Shown here: piece after piece, positions 1 through 9,447 of the stretch
Numbering within the stretch: the first letter of the stretch is position 1
Layout of the letters: each line of letters opens with the position of its first letter
Source of the DNA: Woeseiaceae bacterium
GTDB taxonomy: Bacteria > Pseudomonadota > Gammaproteobacteria > Steroidobacterales > Woeseiaceae
Assembly: GCA_024640315.1 (NCBI GenBank)
Contig: JAHEFF010000012.1
Span: 1 to 55,872 of the forward strand
Reading direction: 5' to 3'
DNA: 55,872 nt
Program-made: the position numbers and the translations under genes
The notes under the pieces: model-generated
The model's input: the letters and a program-made list of their open reading frames with translations, nothing else
What the model was told of the DNA's origin: nothing
Database searches by the model: none

Positions 1-512
1 CCTTCACTAGCGAGCCTGATCGCAGGTTGAAGGATTTCCTCCCAGGGGAGCTTTCCGTGCAGCTCGTGCGCGCTCTGGTATAACGCAACAGCGCCAGGAA
101 CTCCGACGGACGTCCCGCTTTGCCAGGCCTGGATGTAATCCATCACCTGGCCATCACGCATGAACATATCGACAGTGGCCGCGGCAGGTGCGGTCTCGCG
201 TCCGTCGTGAAACGTGAGGCTCTTGTCGTCGTGGTCAAACACCAGCATAAATCCGCCACCGCCAAGTCCGGAACTCTGCGGTTCGACCAGGCCAAGAACG
301 GCATGCGCAGCGATTGCTGCGTCGACCGCATGGCCGCCTTTCTCCAGCATCTCGACCGCGGCGGCGACAGCGTGCGGGTTCGCTGCGGTCGCCATCGCGC
401 CTTTGTTCCAGCCGCTTTGTTCGAGTGCTGCGGCCTTGTCCGGTGCAGATTGTTCTGCAGGCGAGCAGGCGAACAGGAGAAATAGCCAGGCGAACAGATA
501 CACACGATTCAT
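1..512 (-). CDS. ggt: Gamma-glutamyltransferase lipoprotein, N-terminal part (cut by window edge)
   Basis: The reading frame stays open to the window edge, so only the first 170 residues are present. They begin with a lipoprotein signal (LFAC, Cys16). The conserved gamma-glutamyltransferase large-subunit start follows: a glycine-rich GLGGGGFML segment after VEPQSS (about residues 77-90), then DGRETAP with Arg105, the equivalent of the substrate-carboxylate arginine of the family. The family cleaves gamma-glutamyl bonds, mainly of glutathione, in the periplasm. The start at 512 has an AAAGG seven bases upstream. The autocatalytic threonine lies outside the window, so activity cannot be judged. 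Family assignment is firm. Confidence 0.88.
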   Translation of the reverse strand, partial: MNRVYLFAWLFLLFACSPAEQSAPDKAAALEQSGWNKGAMATAANPHAVAAAVEMLEKGGHAVDAAIAAHAVLGLVEPQSSGLGGGGFMLVFDHDDKSLTFHDGRETAPAAATVDMFMRDGQVMDYIQAWQSGTSVGVPGAVALYQSAHELHGKLPWEEILQPAIRLASE

Positions 513-695
513 TATTATGCCTTTTGTAGTCAACGCCCCTTGGGTGGGAGCGCGACAATATACCTCAAAATCTGACAGTCCTTTCCGGATGCCGCACCCG
601 CGGTGGTCGGTTTAGGTACAAATCCGAATAGCCGGCCAGCGCTCGCCCGGTAGCATGGTTGGTCGCGGCGAAACAATCAGCTCCGAACCGACACG

Positions 696-1514
696 ATGAA
701 TCCATACGGCGATCAATTACCAGTACGCCAGCCGATACCAGAGGGGAGCGCCTTTGCGGAAGCGAAAGGTATCGAGCCTCCATCGGTCACCTACACCATT
801 TCGGCCAGGAGCAAGAGCGTCGATGTACCCGTCTTCACATTTCTGCGCCGCCAGTATGGAAACATCCCGTTGGGAGAGATCGAAAGTATTTTTGGTTTCG
901 TACAGCAATCAAGCCTGTACGGTGGTCGAATGTTCGGCGACCGGGAACTTTCGGATCGCGATGTCGCCCAGTTGAACAATGCCGGAATCGGCGTGCGCAT
1001 CCCGATGTCTAACCACTATGCCGAAGAGCCCGAATACGAAAAAAGCAGGGTGATTCTTGATCGATACCATTCGAAAATTAATTCCGTCATTGTTACCAAT
1101 GATGACCTGGCCCATTGGATTCGACGTGACTATCCCCGCTACACGCTGGATGCGAGCGTCATCAAGAATATCAAGTCACATGAGAAAATCGAGGCGGCGC
1201 TGGAGCTGTATGATTCTGTTGTTCTGCCCATGCGCCTGAATGAAGAATTCGACTTTCTCGAAAAAATAAAGCAGAAGGACAGAATCATACTTTTCGCCAA
1301 TGCCGGCTGCGCGCTGACCTGTCCTTCGAAGCTTTGTTACCTGTCAATTTCGAAATTGAACAAGTTCAAAGGGGGGGAGTTTCAGTGTTCCCAGCCAATC
1401 AAAGAACGCGATCTTCTCGGTATGGTCGATTTCCCGCTGAAACCCTACGTTGAGATGGGATTCCACCACTTCAAACTGCTCCGGGCGCGACCGAATAACA
1501 TGACCGGATTTTGA
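696..1514 (+). CDS. U32-peptidase-like protein with a four-cysteine cluster
   Basis: A 272-residue protein with no signal peptide. The middle reads like a TIM-barrel repeat series (VIVTNDDLAHWI, then DASVIKNI, then VVLPMRLNE), as in U32-type proteins such as UbiU/UbiV and YhbU. Four cysteines near the C-terminus (Cys205, Cys209, Cys214 and Cys231, starting in FANAGCALTCPSK) could hold an iron-sulfur cluster, as the U32 relatives UbiU and UbiV do. The fold and the cluster are inferences from sequence feel; the substrate is unknown. The ribosome site at the ATG is weak. The next gene, about 90 bp on, is a sugar-type O-methyltransferase, so a role in glycan or natural-product modification is possible but unproven. 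Confidence 0.6.
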   Translation: MNPYGDQLPVRQPIPEGSAFAEAKGIEPPSVTYTISARSKSVDVPVFTFLRRQYGNIPLGEIESIFGFVQQSSLYGGRMFGDRELSDRDVAQLNNAGIGVRIPMSNHYAEEPEYEKSRVILDRYHSKINSVIVTNDDLAHWIRRDYPRYTLDASVIKNIKSHEKIEAALELYDSVVLPMRLNEEFDFLEKIKQKDRIILFANAGCALTCPSKLCYLSISKLNKFKGGEFQCSQPIKERDLLGMVDFPLKPYVEMGFHHFKLLRARPNNMTGF

Positions 1515-1601
1515 TCCCCGGCCGACCAGCCGGGGCGTTGCTAACATCATTGCTGTGATAAACTGCACCGCCGTTCGGCCAGCCAGAGAATTTGCATAGC
1601 C

Positions 1602-2303
1602 ATGCCACTATTCAAGAGAACTTTAAGTGAGTTTTTGTTCAGGCGTTTTGTTTTGAAGCATTACGGGTCGAACCTGCTTGTCGACCTGCAGCTCGACGCG
1701 AAGAAAGAAACGATCGACTACGTCAAGGCGAATATGCCAGATGCGCCTTATTTCGAGAAACATCCGCAGCTGGTGAAATTCGTTGTCAACGAAGCGTCTC
1801 TGCCAGGCCTGTATCTCGAGTTCGGTGTCGGGCGTGGCAAATCCATTCGCTGGATTGGCGCCGATGCCGGGCGAACGGTATACGGATTCGATTCGTTCGA
1901 CGGAATTCCGGAATACTGGAACGGCAATCCGGTCGGCGCATTCGCGCAGAAGAAATTGCCCAAAGTTCCGGACAACGTGAAATTTGAGATTGGCTTGTTC
2001 GACAAAACGATTCCGGGTTTTCTTCAAGAGCACGAAGACCCGGTTGCGTTCCTGCACGTCGATTGCGATCTGTATTCTTCCACCGTGACGATATTTGATG
2101 CATTAGGTCCGCGCCTGCAGCCTGGTGCAGTAGTCCTGTTCGACGAGTACTACAATTTTCCGCGTTGGCAGCAACACGAATACAAGGCGTTTCAGGAGTT
2201 TGTGGGAAAATCGGGGGTCAAATATGAGTACATCGGTTACTCGGTAACAGGACAGCAAGTCGCCGTCAGGATTCTCGAAAATCCGATTTTTACCGGCGGA
2301 TAA
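1602..2303 (+). CDS. TylF/MycF-like class I SAM-dependent O-methyltransferase
   Basis: A 233-residue cytosolic protein. The SAM-binding motif I is in YLEFGVGRGKSIRWIG (about residues 66-83), followed by YGFDSFDGIPEYW, which is typical of the macrocin O-methyltransferase (TylF) family. The acidic metal-binding segments HVDCDLYSS and LFDEYY also fit this metal-dependent group, which methylates sugar hydroxyls. The length is close to the family norm. It lies 87 bp after the four-cysteine U32-like gene on the same strand. The substrate cannot be told from the sequence. Confidence 0.8.
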   Translation: MPLFKRTLSEFLFRRFVLKHYGSNLLVDLQLDAKKETIDYVKANMPDAPYFEKHPQLVKFVVNEASLPGLYLEFGVGRGKSIRWIGADAGRTVYGFDSFDGIPEYWNGNPVGAFAQKKLPKVPDNVKFEIGLFDKTIPGFLQEHEDPVAFLHVDCDLYSSTVTIFDALGPRLQPGAVVLFDEYYNFPRWQQHEYKAFQEFVGKSGVKYEYIGYSVTGQQVAVRILENPIFTGG

Positions 2304-2447
2304 ATTAACGCAAAAACATTTACTTGTAACCGATTTCAGGTGATTTACCATAAGTTGCCAAAAGCGCGAATTACCTGTATCAGGCGCACGACTTTGCGCT
2401 AAACTCCGTCAAACGCACCCAATAACAACGACAACAGGGATAGCGTT

Positions 2448-4922
2448 TTGCTACCACCAATGAACCAGTCCGTATTTTCAGGGCGACGCACAGTCGCCGC
2501 CACTTCCTGCGTGCTTTTTTCGCTCGTATTGAGCAGCTATGCGATTGCGTCCGGTTGGGCGCCGTTCGCAAGAGATGACTATGCCACGGTCGCTCGCGGC
2601 GGCAGCGTCTCCGTTCTGGACGGTGGAGCGGCGAGTGTTCTCGCCAACGATTTCGATATCGAACGAGACCCGATGACCGCGGTTCTGACAAAAGAACCAA
2701 AGGAAGGTGAACTGGCCTTTAATGACGACGGTACTTTCATCTATCGGCACAACGGAACTACTAAAGGCAAAGGCGCGGACAAGGACGAGTTTCGTTACAG
2801 CGCGTATGACGGCACCGGCTACTCAAGGGAAGTCAAAGTTTTTGTTGCCGTCGAGGAATCGCCGAATACTCCGCCGTTCGTTACAGGCAACCCGCCAGAC
2901 CAGGAGGCGATCGAAGGCGTCCGGTATGAGCTGGCGTTGGCTCGCTATTTTGGCGACCTGGACGGGAGCGATACACTGCGATATTCGGTGAATGGCTTGC
3001 CGGGCAGTCTGAAAATCGATCGCGACAGCGGTGTCTTGTCCGGCACGCCCTCTGCTGCGGACGTCAGGGACGCTGCATACACGGCGGTAATTACTGCAAC
3101 CGATAATGGTGGTCTCAGTGCGTCGCTGAATTTTCAGCTGCTAATCTATGCAGACACACGGGCGGACCTCGAAGTAACTGCGAACGTCGACTTCAACCCG
3201 GTGACAGTCGGTGAATCGGCACAGTGGACGATCACCGTTGAAAATCTGGGCCCGGCCGATCTCGATGAAGGTGAACTGGTTACGGAGTGGATCACCAGCG
3301 GTCCAGGCCTATCCTTGAGCGTTCCTTCGAATTGCAGCCTAATCGACAACAATTCGCGGAACCCTTCTTTCCGTTGCGAACTTGGCGGTCTTGTGGCGAA
3401 CACAACATCAACCTTCGACATACAGGGAGCCATGGTCAGCGACGGAGATTACTCCATGATTGCCGTTGCCCTGTCTGACGACCCGATTCTGGAGAACAAC
3501 GCGTCTGTCGCGGGTGCCCAGGTCGTTGCGGCGTTTAGCGAAGGTCCTGCACAAATTGTCAATTCCGCTGCGGGCGGCCTTGCCAGTGCCGACCTTGATG
3601 GCGACGGTCTCAACGACGTGGTGGCAACGACAGCGAATAACACGATGATTTACTTCAACAGCGGAAACCGCAGCTTGTTGACGCCGGGAACCTCTCTTGG
3701 CCTGAATAGTGGTGGCTCTGGCATCGTTCTTCTCGACTGGAACGGCGACGGCGCTCCTGATGTTGCCGTGGCTGGCACCGCCGGTGAGGCTGCGCGCGTC
3801 TATATGAATGATGGCAGGGGTAATTTTGCTGACACAGTCGGCATCAACGCCGGCGGTGTCGGCACCGTTCTCGCGGCGGGCGCAGCGGATTTTGACCGTG
3901 ATGGCGACAGCGACCTGGTGCTGACCGGTAGCAGTGGGTCGGTATTGCTGCAGAGTTCAGGAGGTTCCGGCTATTCGACACAATCATTGCCGGCCGGCCC
4001 CGGTATCGATGTCGCGGTAGCTGATTTGAATAGCGACACCTTTCCAGACTTGGTCATTATTCAGGCTGGCGACCGCTCAGCCTTGTTATTGAGCAATTCG
4101 GGAAATGGCCGGGACTTTACCTCGCAATCTCTGCAACGCGGAAGCGTTGCGGGTGTCTCGGCTACCGACGTCAACGGAGACGGCAATATCGATTTGTTGC
4201 TGGCAATCGATGGCGAGGACCTGGAGTCTGCGGAAAGCCGCATCCTGATTCAGGGTAGCGACGGGAGTTTCCCGGCCGGGGACAAGATTGGCGCATCTCC
4301 GCTCAGCAAGATGATAGCGGGTGATGTGGACGGCGACTCGCTGGCTGATATTGTTGCCGTCAATGATGCAGGTGTCCATCAGTTATATCGTGGTACGGTC
4401 GGCGGCGGATTCGTGCTGGATGGGGAGCAAATCGTCAGTGACGGAATGCAACGTGGAATTCTGATCGACTTCAACAACGATCAGTCCCTCGACCTGATTC
4501 TTTTCGGCATAGAGGCCGGCGTGATCGAGATTCACGCCAATAATGGCATTGGCCGTCTGGGGCTGGGAGATCGTATTGCGCCGACTGTTGCCTTAATCGG
4601 GCCGCAGTCAGTCAGCCTCGCCGCGGGTGAGGAATATATCGAGGAAGGCGCAACGGCCCAGGACGACATCGATGGAGATTTGAGTGCCTCGATAGTGGTG
4701 AGTGGTCAGGTCAACAGTGCTGTGGTTGGTATTTACGTCGTCAACTACACGGCGACGGACAGGGCGGGCAACCAGGGCGCCGTGGTGCGCACCGTGCAGG
4801 TTGGTGTCAACGAGGGTATAGGCGGTAGCGGTGGCGGCACTATCTCGCCATTCTTCCTGCTATTGCAGACTCTTGCAGTTGCTGTAGTTTTGAGACGTCG
4901 ATATCGGCTGACCTTATCCTGA
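2448..4922 (+). CDS. Large secreted Ig-like/FG-GAP repeat protein with C-terminal anchor
   Basis: An 824-residue exported protein. After an N-terminal signal come, in order: a cadherin-like Ig domain (about 45-140), a second putative-Ig cadherin-like domain (about 145-245), a DUF11-like domain (about 248-340), an array of FG-GAP/VCBS-type repeats with many DxDGDG calcium-binding loops (about 365-700), and a DUF5011-like domain (about 705-790). The end is glycine-rich (GGSGGGT), then a hydrophobic stretch and a basic RRR tail, which resembles the GlyGly-CTERM rhombosortase signal. The TTG at 2448 has GGGA seven bases upstream; the ATG at 2460 is a weaker alternative. It is probably a surface adhesin or scaffold. 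Confidence 0.75.
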   Translation: MLPPMNQSVFSGRRTVAATSCVLFSLVLSSYAIASGWAPFARDDYATVARGGSVSVLDGGAASVLANDFDIERDPMTAVLTKEPKEGELAFNDDGTFIYRHNGTTKGKGADKDEFRYSAYDGTGYSREVKVFVAVEESPNTPPFVTGNPPDQEAIEGVRYELALARYFGDLDGSDTLRYSVNGLPGSLKIDRDSGVLSGTPSAADVRDAAYTAVITATDNGGLSASLNFQLLIYADTRADLEVTANVDFNPVTVGESAQWTITVENLGPADLDEGELVTEWITSGPGLSLSVPSNCSLIDNNSRNPSFRCELGGLVANTTSTFDIQGAMVSDGDYSMIAVALSDDPILENNASVAGAQVVAAFSEGPAQIVNSAAGGLASADLDGDGLNDVVATTANNTMIYFNSGNRSLLTPGTSLGLNSGGSGIVLLDWNGDGAPDVAVAGTAGEAARVYMNDGRGNFADTVGINAGGVGTVLAAGAADFDRDGDSDLVLTGSSGSVLLQSSGGSGYSTQSLPAGPGIDVAVADLNSDTFPDLVIIQAGDRSALLLSNSGNGRDFTSQSLQRGSVAGVSATDVNGDGNIDLLLAIDGEDLESAESRILIQGSDGSFPAGDKIGASPLSKMIAGDVDGDSLADIVAVNDAGVHQLYRGTVGGGFVLDGEQIVSDGMQRGILIDFNNDQSLDLILFGIEAGVIEIHANNGIGRLGLGDRIAPTVALIGPQSVSLAAGEEYIEEGATAQDDIDGDLSASIVVSGQVNSAVVGIYVVNYTATDRAGNQGAVVRTVQVGVNEGIGGSGGGTISPFFLLLQTLAVAVVLRRRYRLTLS

Positions 4923-4933
4923 CTTTCTTCGGC

Positions 4934-5425
4934 GTGTCGAACGAACATAGCAGCGGTTTTTCTTCATTTCTCGAAATGCCGCCGGGTACGGAACTCGGCG
5001 CATCCAATTGGCATCGGGTTTCGCAGGAAGATATTAACGCGTTCGCCAGGCTAACGAAGGACGAGGACGAATACCACGTCAACCCGGATTGGGCGAGGGA
5101 CAACGCGCCGCTGGGCACCACAATTTCGTTCGGCTTTTTGACAATGTCCATGCTGACATATTTTTCACACCAGGTGTTTGGCAGCCTTGGTGTAGGGGCG
5201 GGCGACGATACGCAGATGTTCAACTTTGGCTTTAATCGGTTACGCATGCCGGAACCTGTACCCGCCGGGGCCGAAATTCGTGGCCACTTTACTTTTGCTG
5301 GCGCCAGGGTGAGGGATGCCGGCGGCGTCGAAATCACTGTCAGTGTTTCGGTTGAGATCAAGGATAACGACCGCCCGGCACTGGTGGCTGACTGGCTGTT
5401 TGTCGCCGTGAAAGACGCCGGGTGA
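4934..5425 (+). CDS. MaoC-like (R)-hydratase, NodN type
   Basis: A 163-residue single hot-dog domain. The hydratase motif is recognisable in TKDEDEYHVNPDWAR (about residues 35-50), with the aspartate and histidine of the MaoC/NodN active site spaced as expected. GTTISFGFLTMSML follows, the usual helix after it. Such proteins hydrate trans-2-enoyl thioesters, or act on related thioester substrates, in the cytosol. The GTG start is 12 bp after the preceding stop and has no clear ribosome site, so a later start is possible. Nothing in the neighbourhood names the substrate. Confidence 0.75.
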   Translation: MSNEHSSGFSSFLEMPPGTELGASNWHRVSQEDINAFARLTKDEDEYHVNPDWARDNAPLGTTISFGFLTMSMLTYFSHQVFGSLGVGAGDDTQMFNFGFNRLRMPEPVPAGAEIRGHFTFAGARVRDAGGVEITVSVSVEIKDNDRPALVADWLFVAVKDAG

Positions 5426-5467
5426 GCCTGAACGATCGCCGATACGGATTGAGCCGCGGCAGTCTTA

Positions 5468-6976
5468 TTATTTGACAGGACCTTTCTGCAGTGCGTTCTT
5501 CGTCACCTCAACGATCAGGTCGATCTCGTCGGAGCCGACTGCGAATCTCGGCGTAAATCGCAGCGACCTTGCGCCGCCATGGATGACGCCCAGACCATTT
5601 CTGCGCAGGTAGTCCTCGGTGCTGTTGGTTCCATACACCTTGTAGCGCTCATCGAGTTCGCAACTAAACAGCAATCCGGTCCCCTGAACGCCCGTGATTG
5701 CGTCGCCGAGTTCTTCGGCCAGATCTTCCATTCGTTGCACCAGCTCGCGCCCGCGATTACGAATATTTTCTCTAAGTTCGGGCGTAAAATTCTCGAGCAC
5801 CGCGACCGCTACATCGAGTCCGCGAGCATTGGTGGTCATCGTATTGCCGTATACGCCCTGTTGAAATGTCGTTGCCGCCCTGTCCGACAAGGCGAGCACG
5901 GATAGCGGAAACTGGCCCGCATTCAACGCTTTCGAATAAGATTCCATGTCCGGTGCGTCAAGGCCCTCGAATCCCGGGTAGTCAACGATGGACAGCACGC
6001 CCTGTGCCCGCAGTCCGGCCTGAATCGAGTCGATGACGAACATCGAGCCGTGCTCCAAAGTCAACTCACGTGCCCGCTTGTAAAACGCAGGGTCAATTGA
6101 CTGGCCGGGATTTCCTTCGCCCATGACAGGTTCCATGAAGAAAGCTTCGATAAACTCGCCGTTACCTGCGGCTTCGGCAAATGCGGCTTCGAGTCCGGCC
6201 ACGTTGTTGGGTTCGACGGTAATCAGGTAGTTGTCTTCACGAAATGACGCCAGGTATTTACGATAATCTCTGCGTGTGGAATCCGAATAACGGGCCGGCC
6301 GGGAGGTGCGGCCATGAAAGCTCCCTTTGAGCGTAATGCCCTTCACCGGGCAACCGGCATAACGCGCTCCCGGATCCGTCAGGTTCTTGGTGTTGATGTC
6401 CGAGATGCGTGCGGCAACTGAATTGGCTTCAGAGCCACTGTTGAGACACAGATAATTCGGATAAGGAGAGCCGCCACGTGTCTGGCCGATTTCCTTGTTG
6501 AGGGCGTTGATGAAATTCATCTGGCTGACAGTCGCTGTCATCACGTTCGCCATGACGTGAGGCTGATTCATTGCATCGAGGACTACCTCAGGGGCATGAC
6601 CGAAACCCAGCATGCCGTATCCGCCGCAGTCGTATATCACGGCGCCTTTCAGCGTTACGATCCAGGGCCCTGCCGCCCCGGCAGCGACATAAGGATTGAT
6701 CGCTTTGACGTCATAGAAATTCGTTATTCCCGCCTGTGCTTTCGCGATCTGGTCGACTTCATCGAGAGCGAGAAAATCGGCATGCGATACCTTCAATTTC
6801 ACATAGTGCTCATAGCCGCGATCGATGGCGACGGCCAGCGATTTGTGACTGGCCATAAAACGTTGAATCACGTCATCCGACAGACCGGTCGTATTGACCT
6901 CGCCGCCATGCGCACGCATCTCGCCAAGGCGTGACAATTGGACGTTTTTGGATATTTTGCTTGCGGTTTGTGACAT
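5468..6976 (-). CDS. Class III PLP-dependent aminotransferase
   Basis: A 502-residue cytosolic enzyme. PLP-binding features: LNSGSEANSVAAR (phosphate-binding segment), GSFHGRTSRPARYS, FVIDSIQAGLRAQG (the aspartate that contacts the PLP ring nitrogen), and ESYSKALNAGQFPLS with the Schiff-base lysine. These place it in the omega/ornithine-type class III aminotransferases; the exact amino donor is unknown. I chose the ATG at 6976 (MSQTASK); a GTG at 7009 would add 11 residues. A terminator separates it from the PQQ dehydrogenase gene upstream, so it probably has its own promoter. Its place beside the hydantoin/PQQ island suggests amine or amino-acid catabolism. Confidence 0.85.
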   Translation of the reverse strand: MSQTASKISKNVQLSRLGEMRAHGGEVNTTGLSDDVIQRFMASHKSLAVAIDRGYEHYVKLKVSHADFLALDEVDQIAKAQAGITNFYDVKAINPYVAAGAAGPWIVTLKGAVIYDCGGYGMLGFGHAPEVVLDAMNQPHVMANVMTATVSQMNFINALNKEIGQTRGGSPYPNYLCLNSGSEANSVAARISDINTKNLTDPGARYAGCPVKGITLKGSFHGRTSRPARYSDSTRRDYRKYLASFREDNYLITVEPNNVAGLEAAFAEAAGNGEFIEAFFMEPVMGEGNPGQSIDPAFYKRARELTLEHGSMFVIDSIQAGLRAQGVLSIVDYPGFEGLDAPDMESYSKALNAGQFPLSVLALSDRAATTFQQGVYGNTMTTNARGLDVAVAVLENFTPELRENIRNRGRELVQRMEDLAEELGDAITGVQGTGLLFSCELDERYKVYGTNSTEDYLRRNGLGVIHGGARSLRFTPRFAVGSDEIDLIVEVTKNALQKGPVK

Positions 6977-7066
6977 CGTGGCACCAGGAGTTTGAGCGCA
7001 GTCAGCCACTATACCAAAGGCTGAACCTGTGCAGCGTCAGGGCATATCATATCGTGACACACCAAC

Positions 7067-7097
7067 AAAAAACGGGCCCGGGTTACCCCGGGCCCGT
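7067..7097 (-). terminator. Intrinsic terminator of the PQQ dehydrogenase gene
   Basis: There is a perfect 11-bp GC-rich stem, ACGGGCCCGGG (7072-7082) against its complement (7087-7097), with a TTAC loop. On the minus strand it is followed at once by six Ts (7067-7072). It sits 15 bp past the stop of the PQQ dehydrogenase gene. Confidence 0.88.
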
Positions 7098-7111
7098 CTC
7101 GGTTTTCTACG

Positions 7112-9193
7112 TCAGAAGTCGCCGAGCGCCATCGCGGTCAGCTTGCTGCCGGTCTGCAGCATGATGTATTGCTTGCCATTGTGGACGTAGGTCGACAGGC
7201 CATAGTTGATGCGATCCGGAACTTCGACGCTGCCCAGCGTTTCGCCGCTGGCTTTGTCGACGAAGAACAGGGCCGACGTACCATCGCCTAGCTGGCCTCC
7301 GTACATAAATACGGTCTTGGTTACCAGCATCGGCGCATGGCGGCCAGTTCCGGTTTCTCCGATATCAACACCTGCCAGTGCCGGGTTGTCTTTGTACGTA
7401 TCCGGCGTCTCACCGACCGGCAGTTGCCACAGATGCTCCCCGGTCTTCATGTCGATCGCCGTGATATGACTGTAAGGCGGTTTTAGCAACGGAATGCCGG
7501 CGGGATGGCGGACCTGGTCCGAACGCAACGAAGCGTAGGCCGAGAAAGTCCTGCCTGTAGGCGCCTTGATGTTGGCGTCCCGCTCCTCACCCGAGACGAC
7601 GATTCTCGACGAGCAACCGTTTTGGGTCGTCACGTAGACAATGCTCGATTCAGGATCTGCGACGGTCGGTCCGTAAATGTTGGTACCACCGTTGTCGCCC
7701 GGGCACCAGTAAGCAGCACGGTATCCCTGGTCGTTGTCGCTGTGAAGCGGCGGATTGAACAGGGGTCCGAGCTTGTGTTCCTTCAAAGCTTCGATTGCCT
7801 GTGCATGAAGCTCGGGCGTGAAATCGGTCAGGTCGTCGTTCGAAATCCCCTGCTGGCCATACGGAGCCGGTATTGTCGTGAACGGCTGAGTCTCCGCCAG
7901 CTTTTCGCCAGGGATGTCGGATGCCGGAACCGGTCGTTCTTCGATCGGCCAGATTGGCTCGCCGGTTTCCCGGTTGAACGTAAATAGCATGTTCTGCTTC
8001 GTCGCCTGGGCAACGATAGGAACGATCTGACCGTTCATCGGTACATCGAGGAGCACCGGCGCCGTCGGGGTGTCGTAGTTCCAGATATCATGGTGGACCA
8101 GCTGATAGTGCCACTTTCGTTCGCCGGTTTTCGCGTCGAGCGCGATCAGGCTGGTGCCATACAGGTTGTTACCTGGATGGAAGCCGCCGTAGTAATCGAT
8201 CGTGACACCGTTTGTCGGAATGTAGACGATGCCCCGTTCCTGATCGGCAGACATCGGCGCCCACGAAGAGATATCGCCGGTGTATTCCCAGGCGTCATTT
8301 TCCCAGGTCTCGTGGCCGAACTCTCCCGGCCGGGGAATGACGTGGAATTTCCAGAGGAATTCACCCGTCCGTGCGTCGTAGCCAAGAATATCGCCCGGTA
8401 CGTTTTCGACGCGTGCCTGGTAATAACCCTGTTCATGCGAATTGCCGACGACCACGACGCCGTTCACGACGATCGGTGGCGATGATGTCGTGATATAGCC
8501 ATCGGCGAGGTCCATACCTTTGTACGGATCGTGGCTGTAGGGAAGGTCCGACAGCAGGTCGGTCAGCATGTCGGTCACGCCCGTTTCCGGAAAACCATCG
8601 ACGCCGACCGGGCGACCCCAGTTTTTGAGCGGCTCGCCGGTTTCTGCGTCGAGCGCTGTCAGGAAGAACGCTGGCGACGATATGTAAACAACGCCGCGCC
8701 CGTCGACCTCGGCATAGGCGACGCCTTTACCGTAATCGGCGCGCATTGAATATTCGTAACGCGGTGTCTTCGGTTCACCGTAAGACCAGATCAGTTCACC
8801 GGATCCCGCATCGAGAGCGACGACGTAGCGTCTGGGCCCGGCCACGGTGTACAGCTTGCCGTTTATATAGCTCGGCGTTGAGCGGCCGCTTTGCGCATTG
8901 AAGCTGGCGCCGTCCCAAACCCAGGCCTCTTCGAGGTCCTCAAAATTCTCTGCCGTGACCTGGTCAGCCGGCGAATACCGCGTATGCGCAGCGTCGCCAC
9001 CCAGGTATCCCCAGGCTCCACCGTCCGTATCCGGCGCGTTTTTCATGCTGGTGACCGCTGCTGCTGCGGCGGGTTCCGTGCCAGATCCGGATTCGCCCGC
9101 GGGCGCCGTATCCTGTGTACATGCCGCAACCGAAAGGGCCAGTACGATAACGCCGATACGAAGTATTCGCGACGTCTGAATAGCAGTATTCAT
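7112..9193 (-). CDS. PQQ-dependent dehydrogenase, lipoprotein (glucose-dehydrogenase-type propeller)
   Basis: The 693-residue protein starts with a lipoprotein signal (LSVAAC, Cys25), so it should be anchored in the periplasm. The body is an eight-bladed quinoprotein propeller with repeated ALDAxTGE-W blade signatures. HHDIWNYD (aspartate near residue 369) and a downstream TKQ lysine match the PQQ site of membrane glucose dehydrogenase types rather than MxaF/XoxF. The five-helix membrane domain of E. coli Gcd is absent. The ATG at 9193 has GGGGGAG five bases upstream; the open frame further upstream to 9460 is not used. It is a paralogue of the protein at 16809-18815. It should oxidise an alcohol, aldose or similar substrate; which one is unknown. 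Confidence 0.87.
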   Translation of the reverse strand: MNTAIQTSRILRIGVIVLALSVAACTQDTAPAGESGSGTEPAAAAAVTSMKNAPDTDGGAWGYLGGDAAHTRYSPADQVTAENFEDLEEAWVWDGASFNAQSGRSTPSYINGKLYTVAGPRRYVVALDAGSGELIWSYGEPKTPRYEYSMRADYGKGVAYAEVDGRGVVYISSPAFFLTALDAETGEPLKNWGRPVGVDGFPETGVTDMLTDLLSDLPYSHDPYKGMDLADGYITTSSPPIVVNGVVVVGNSHEQGYYQARVENVPGDILGYDARTGEFLWKFHVIPRPGEFGHETWENDAWEYTGDISSWAPMSADQERGIVYIPTNGVTIDYYGGFHPGNNLYGTSLIALDAKTGERKWHYQLVHHDIWNYDTPTAPVLLDVPMNGQIVPIVAQATKQNMLFTFNRETGEPIWPIEERPVPASDIPGEKLAETQPFTTIPAPYGQQGISNDDLTDFTPELHAQAIEALKEHKLGPLFNPPLHSDNDQGYRAAYWCPGDNGGTNIYGPTVADPESSIVYVTTQNGCSSRIVVSGEERDANIKAPTGRTFSAYASLRSDQVRHPAGIPLLKPPYSHITAIDMKTGEHLWQLPVGETPDTYKDNPALAGVDIGETGTGRHAPMLVTKTVFMYGGQLGDGTSALFFVDKASGETLGSVEVPDRINYGLSTYVHNGKQYIMLQTGSKLTAMALGDF

Positions 9194-9447
9194 TCTTGCT
9201 CCCCCACATTTATTTCCCGTCGTCGGGCCGCCAGTTCTGGTCGTTATGCGCGATTTCGGGTGCTTTATTGGACGGCCAAGTTTACGACAAATAACCTTGG
9301 CATTGGAGATTAAAAGCCGGTTTGATACAGTCGATCCGCCGGTGCCGGATCGTGTTTCAACTGAAATCGATTTCCGGCTCTCAACTGTAGTGCGTCCAGC
9401 CCGGCAGAAAAACAACAAGCCGCAGGCGCCGGCATGGGGGACACCTG

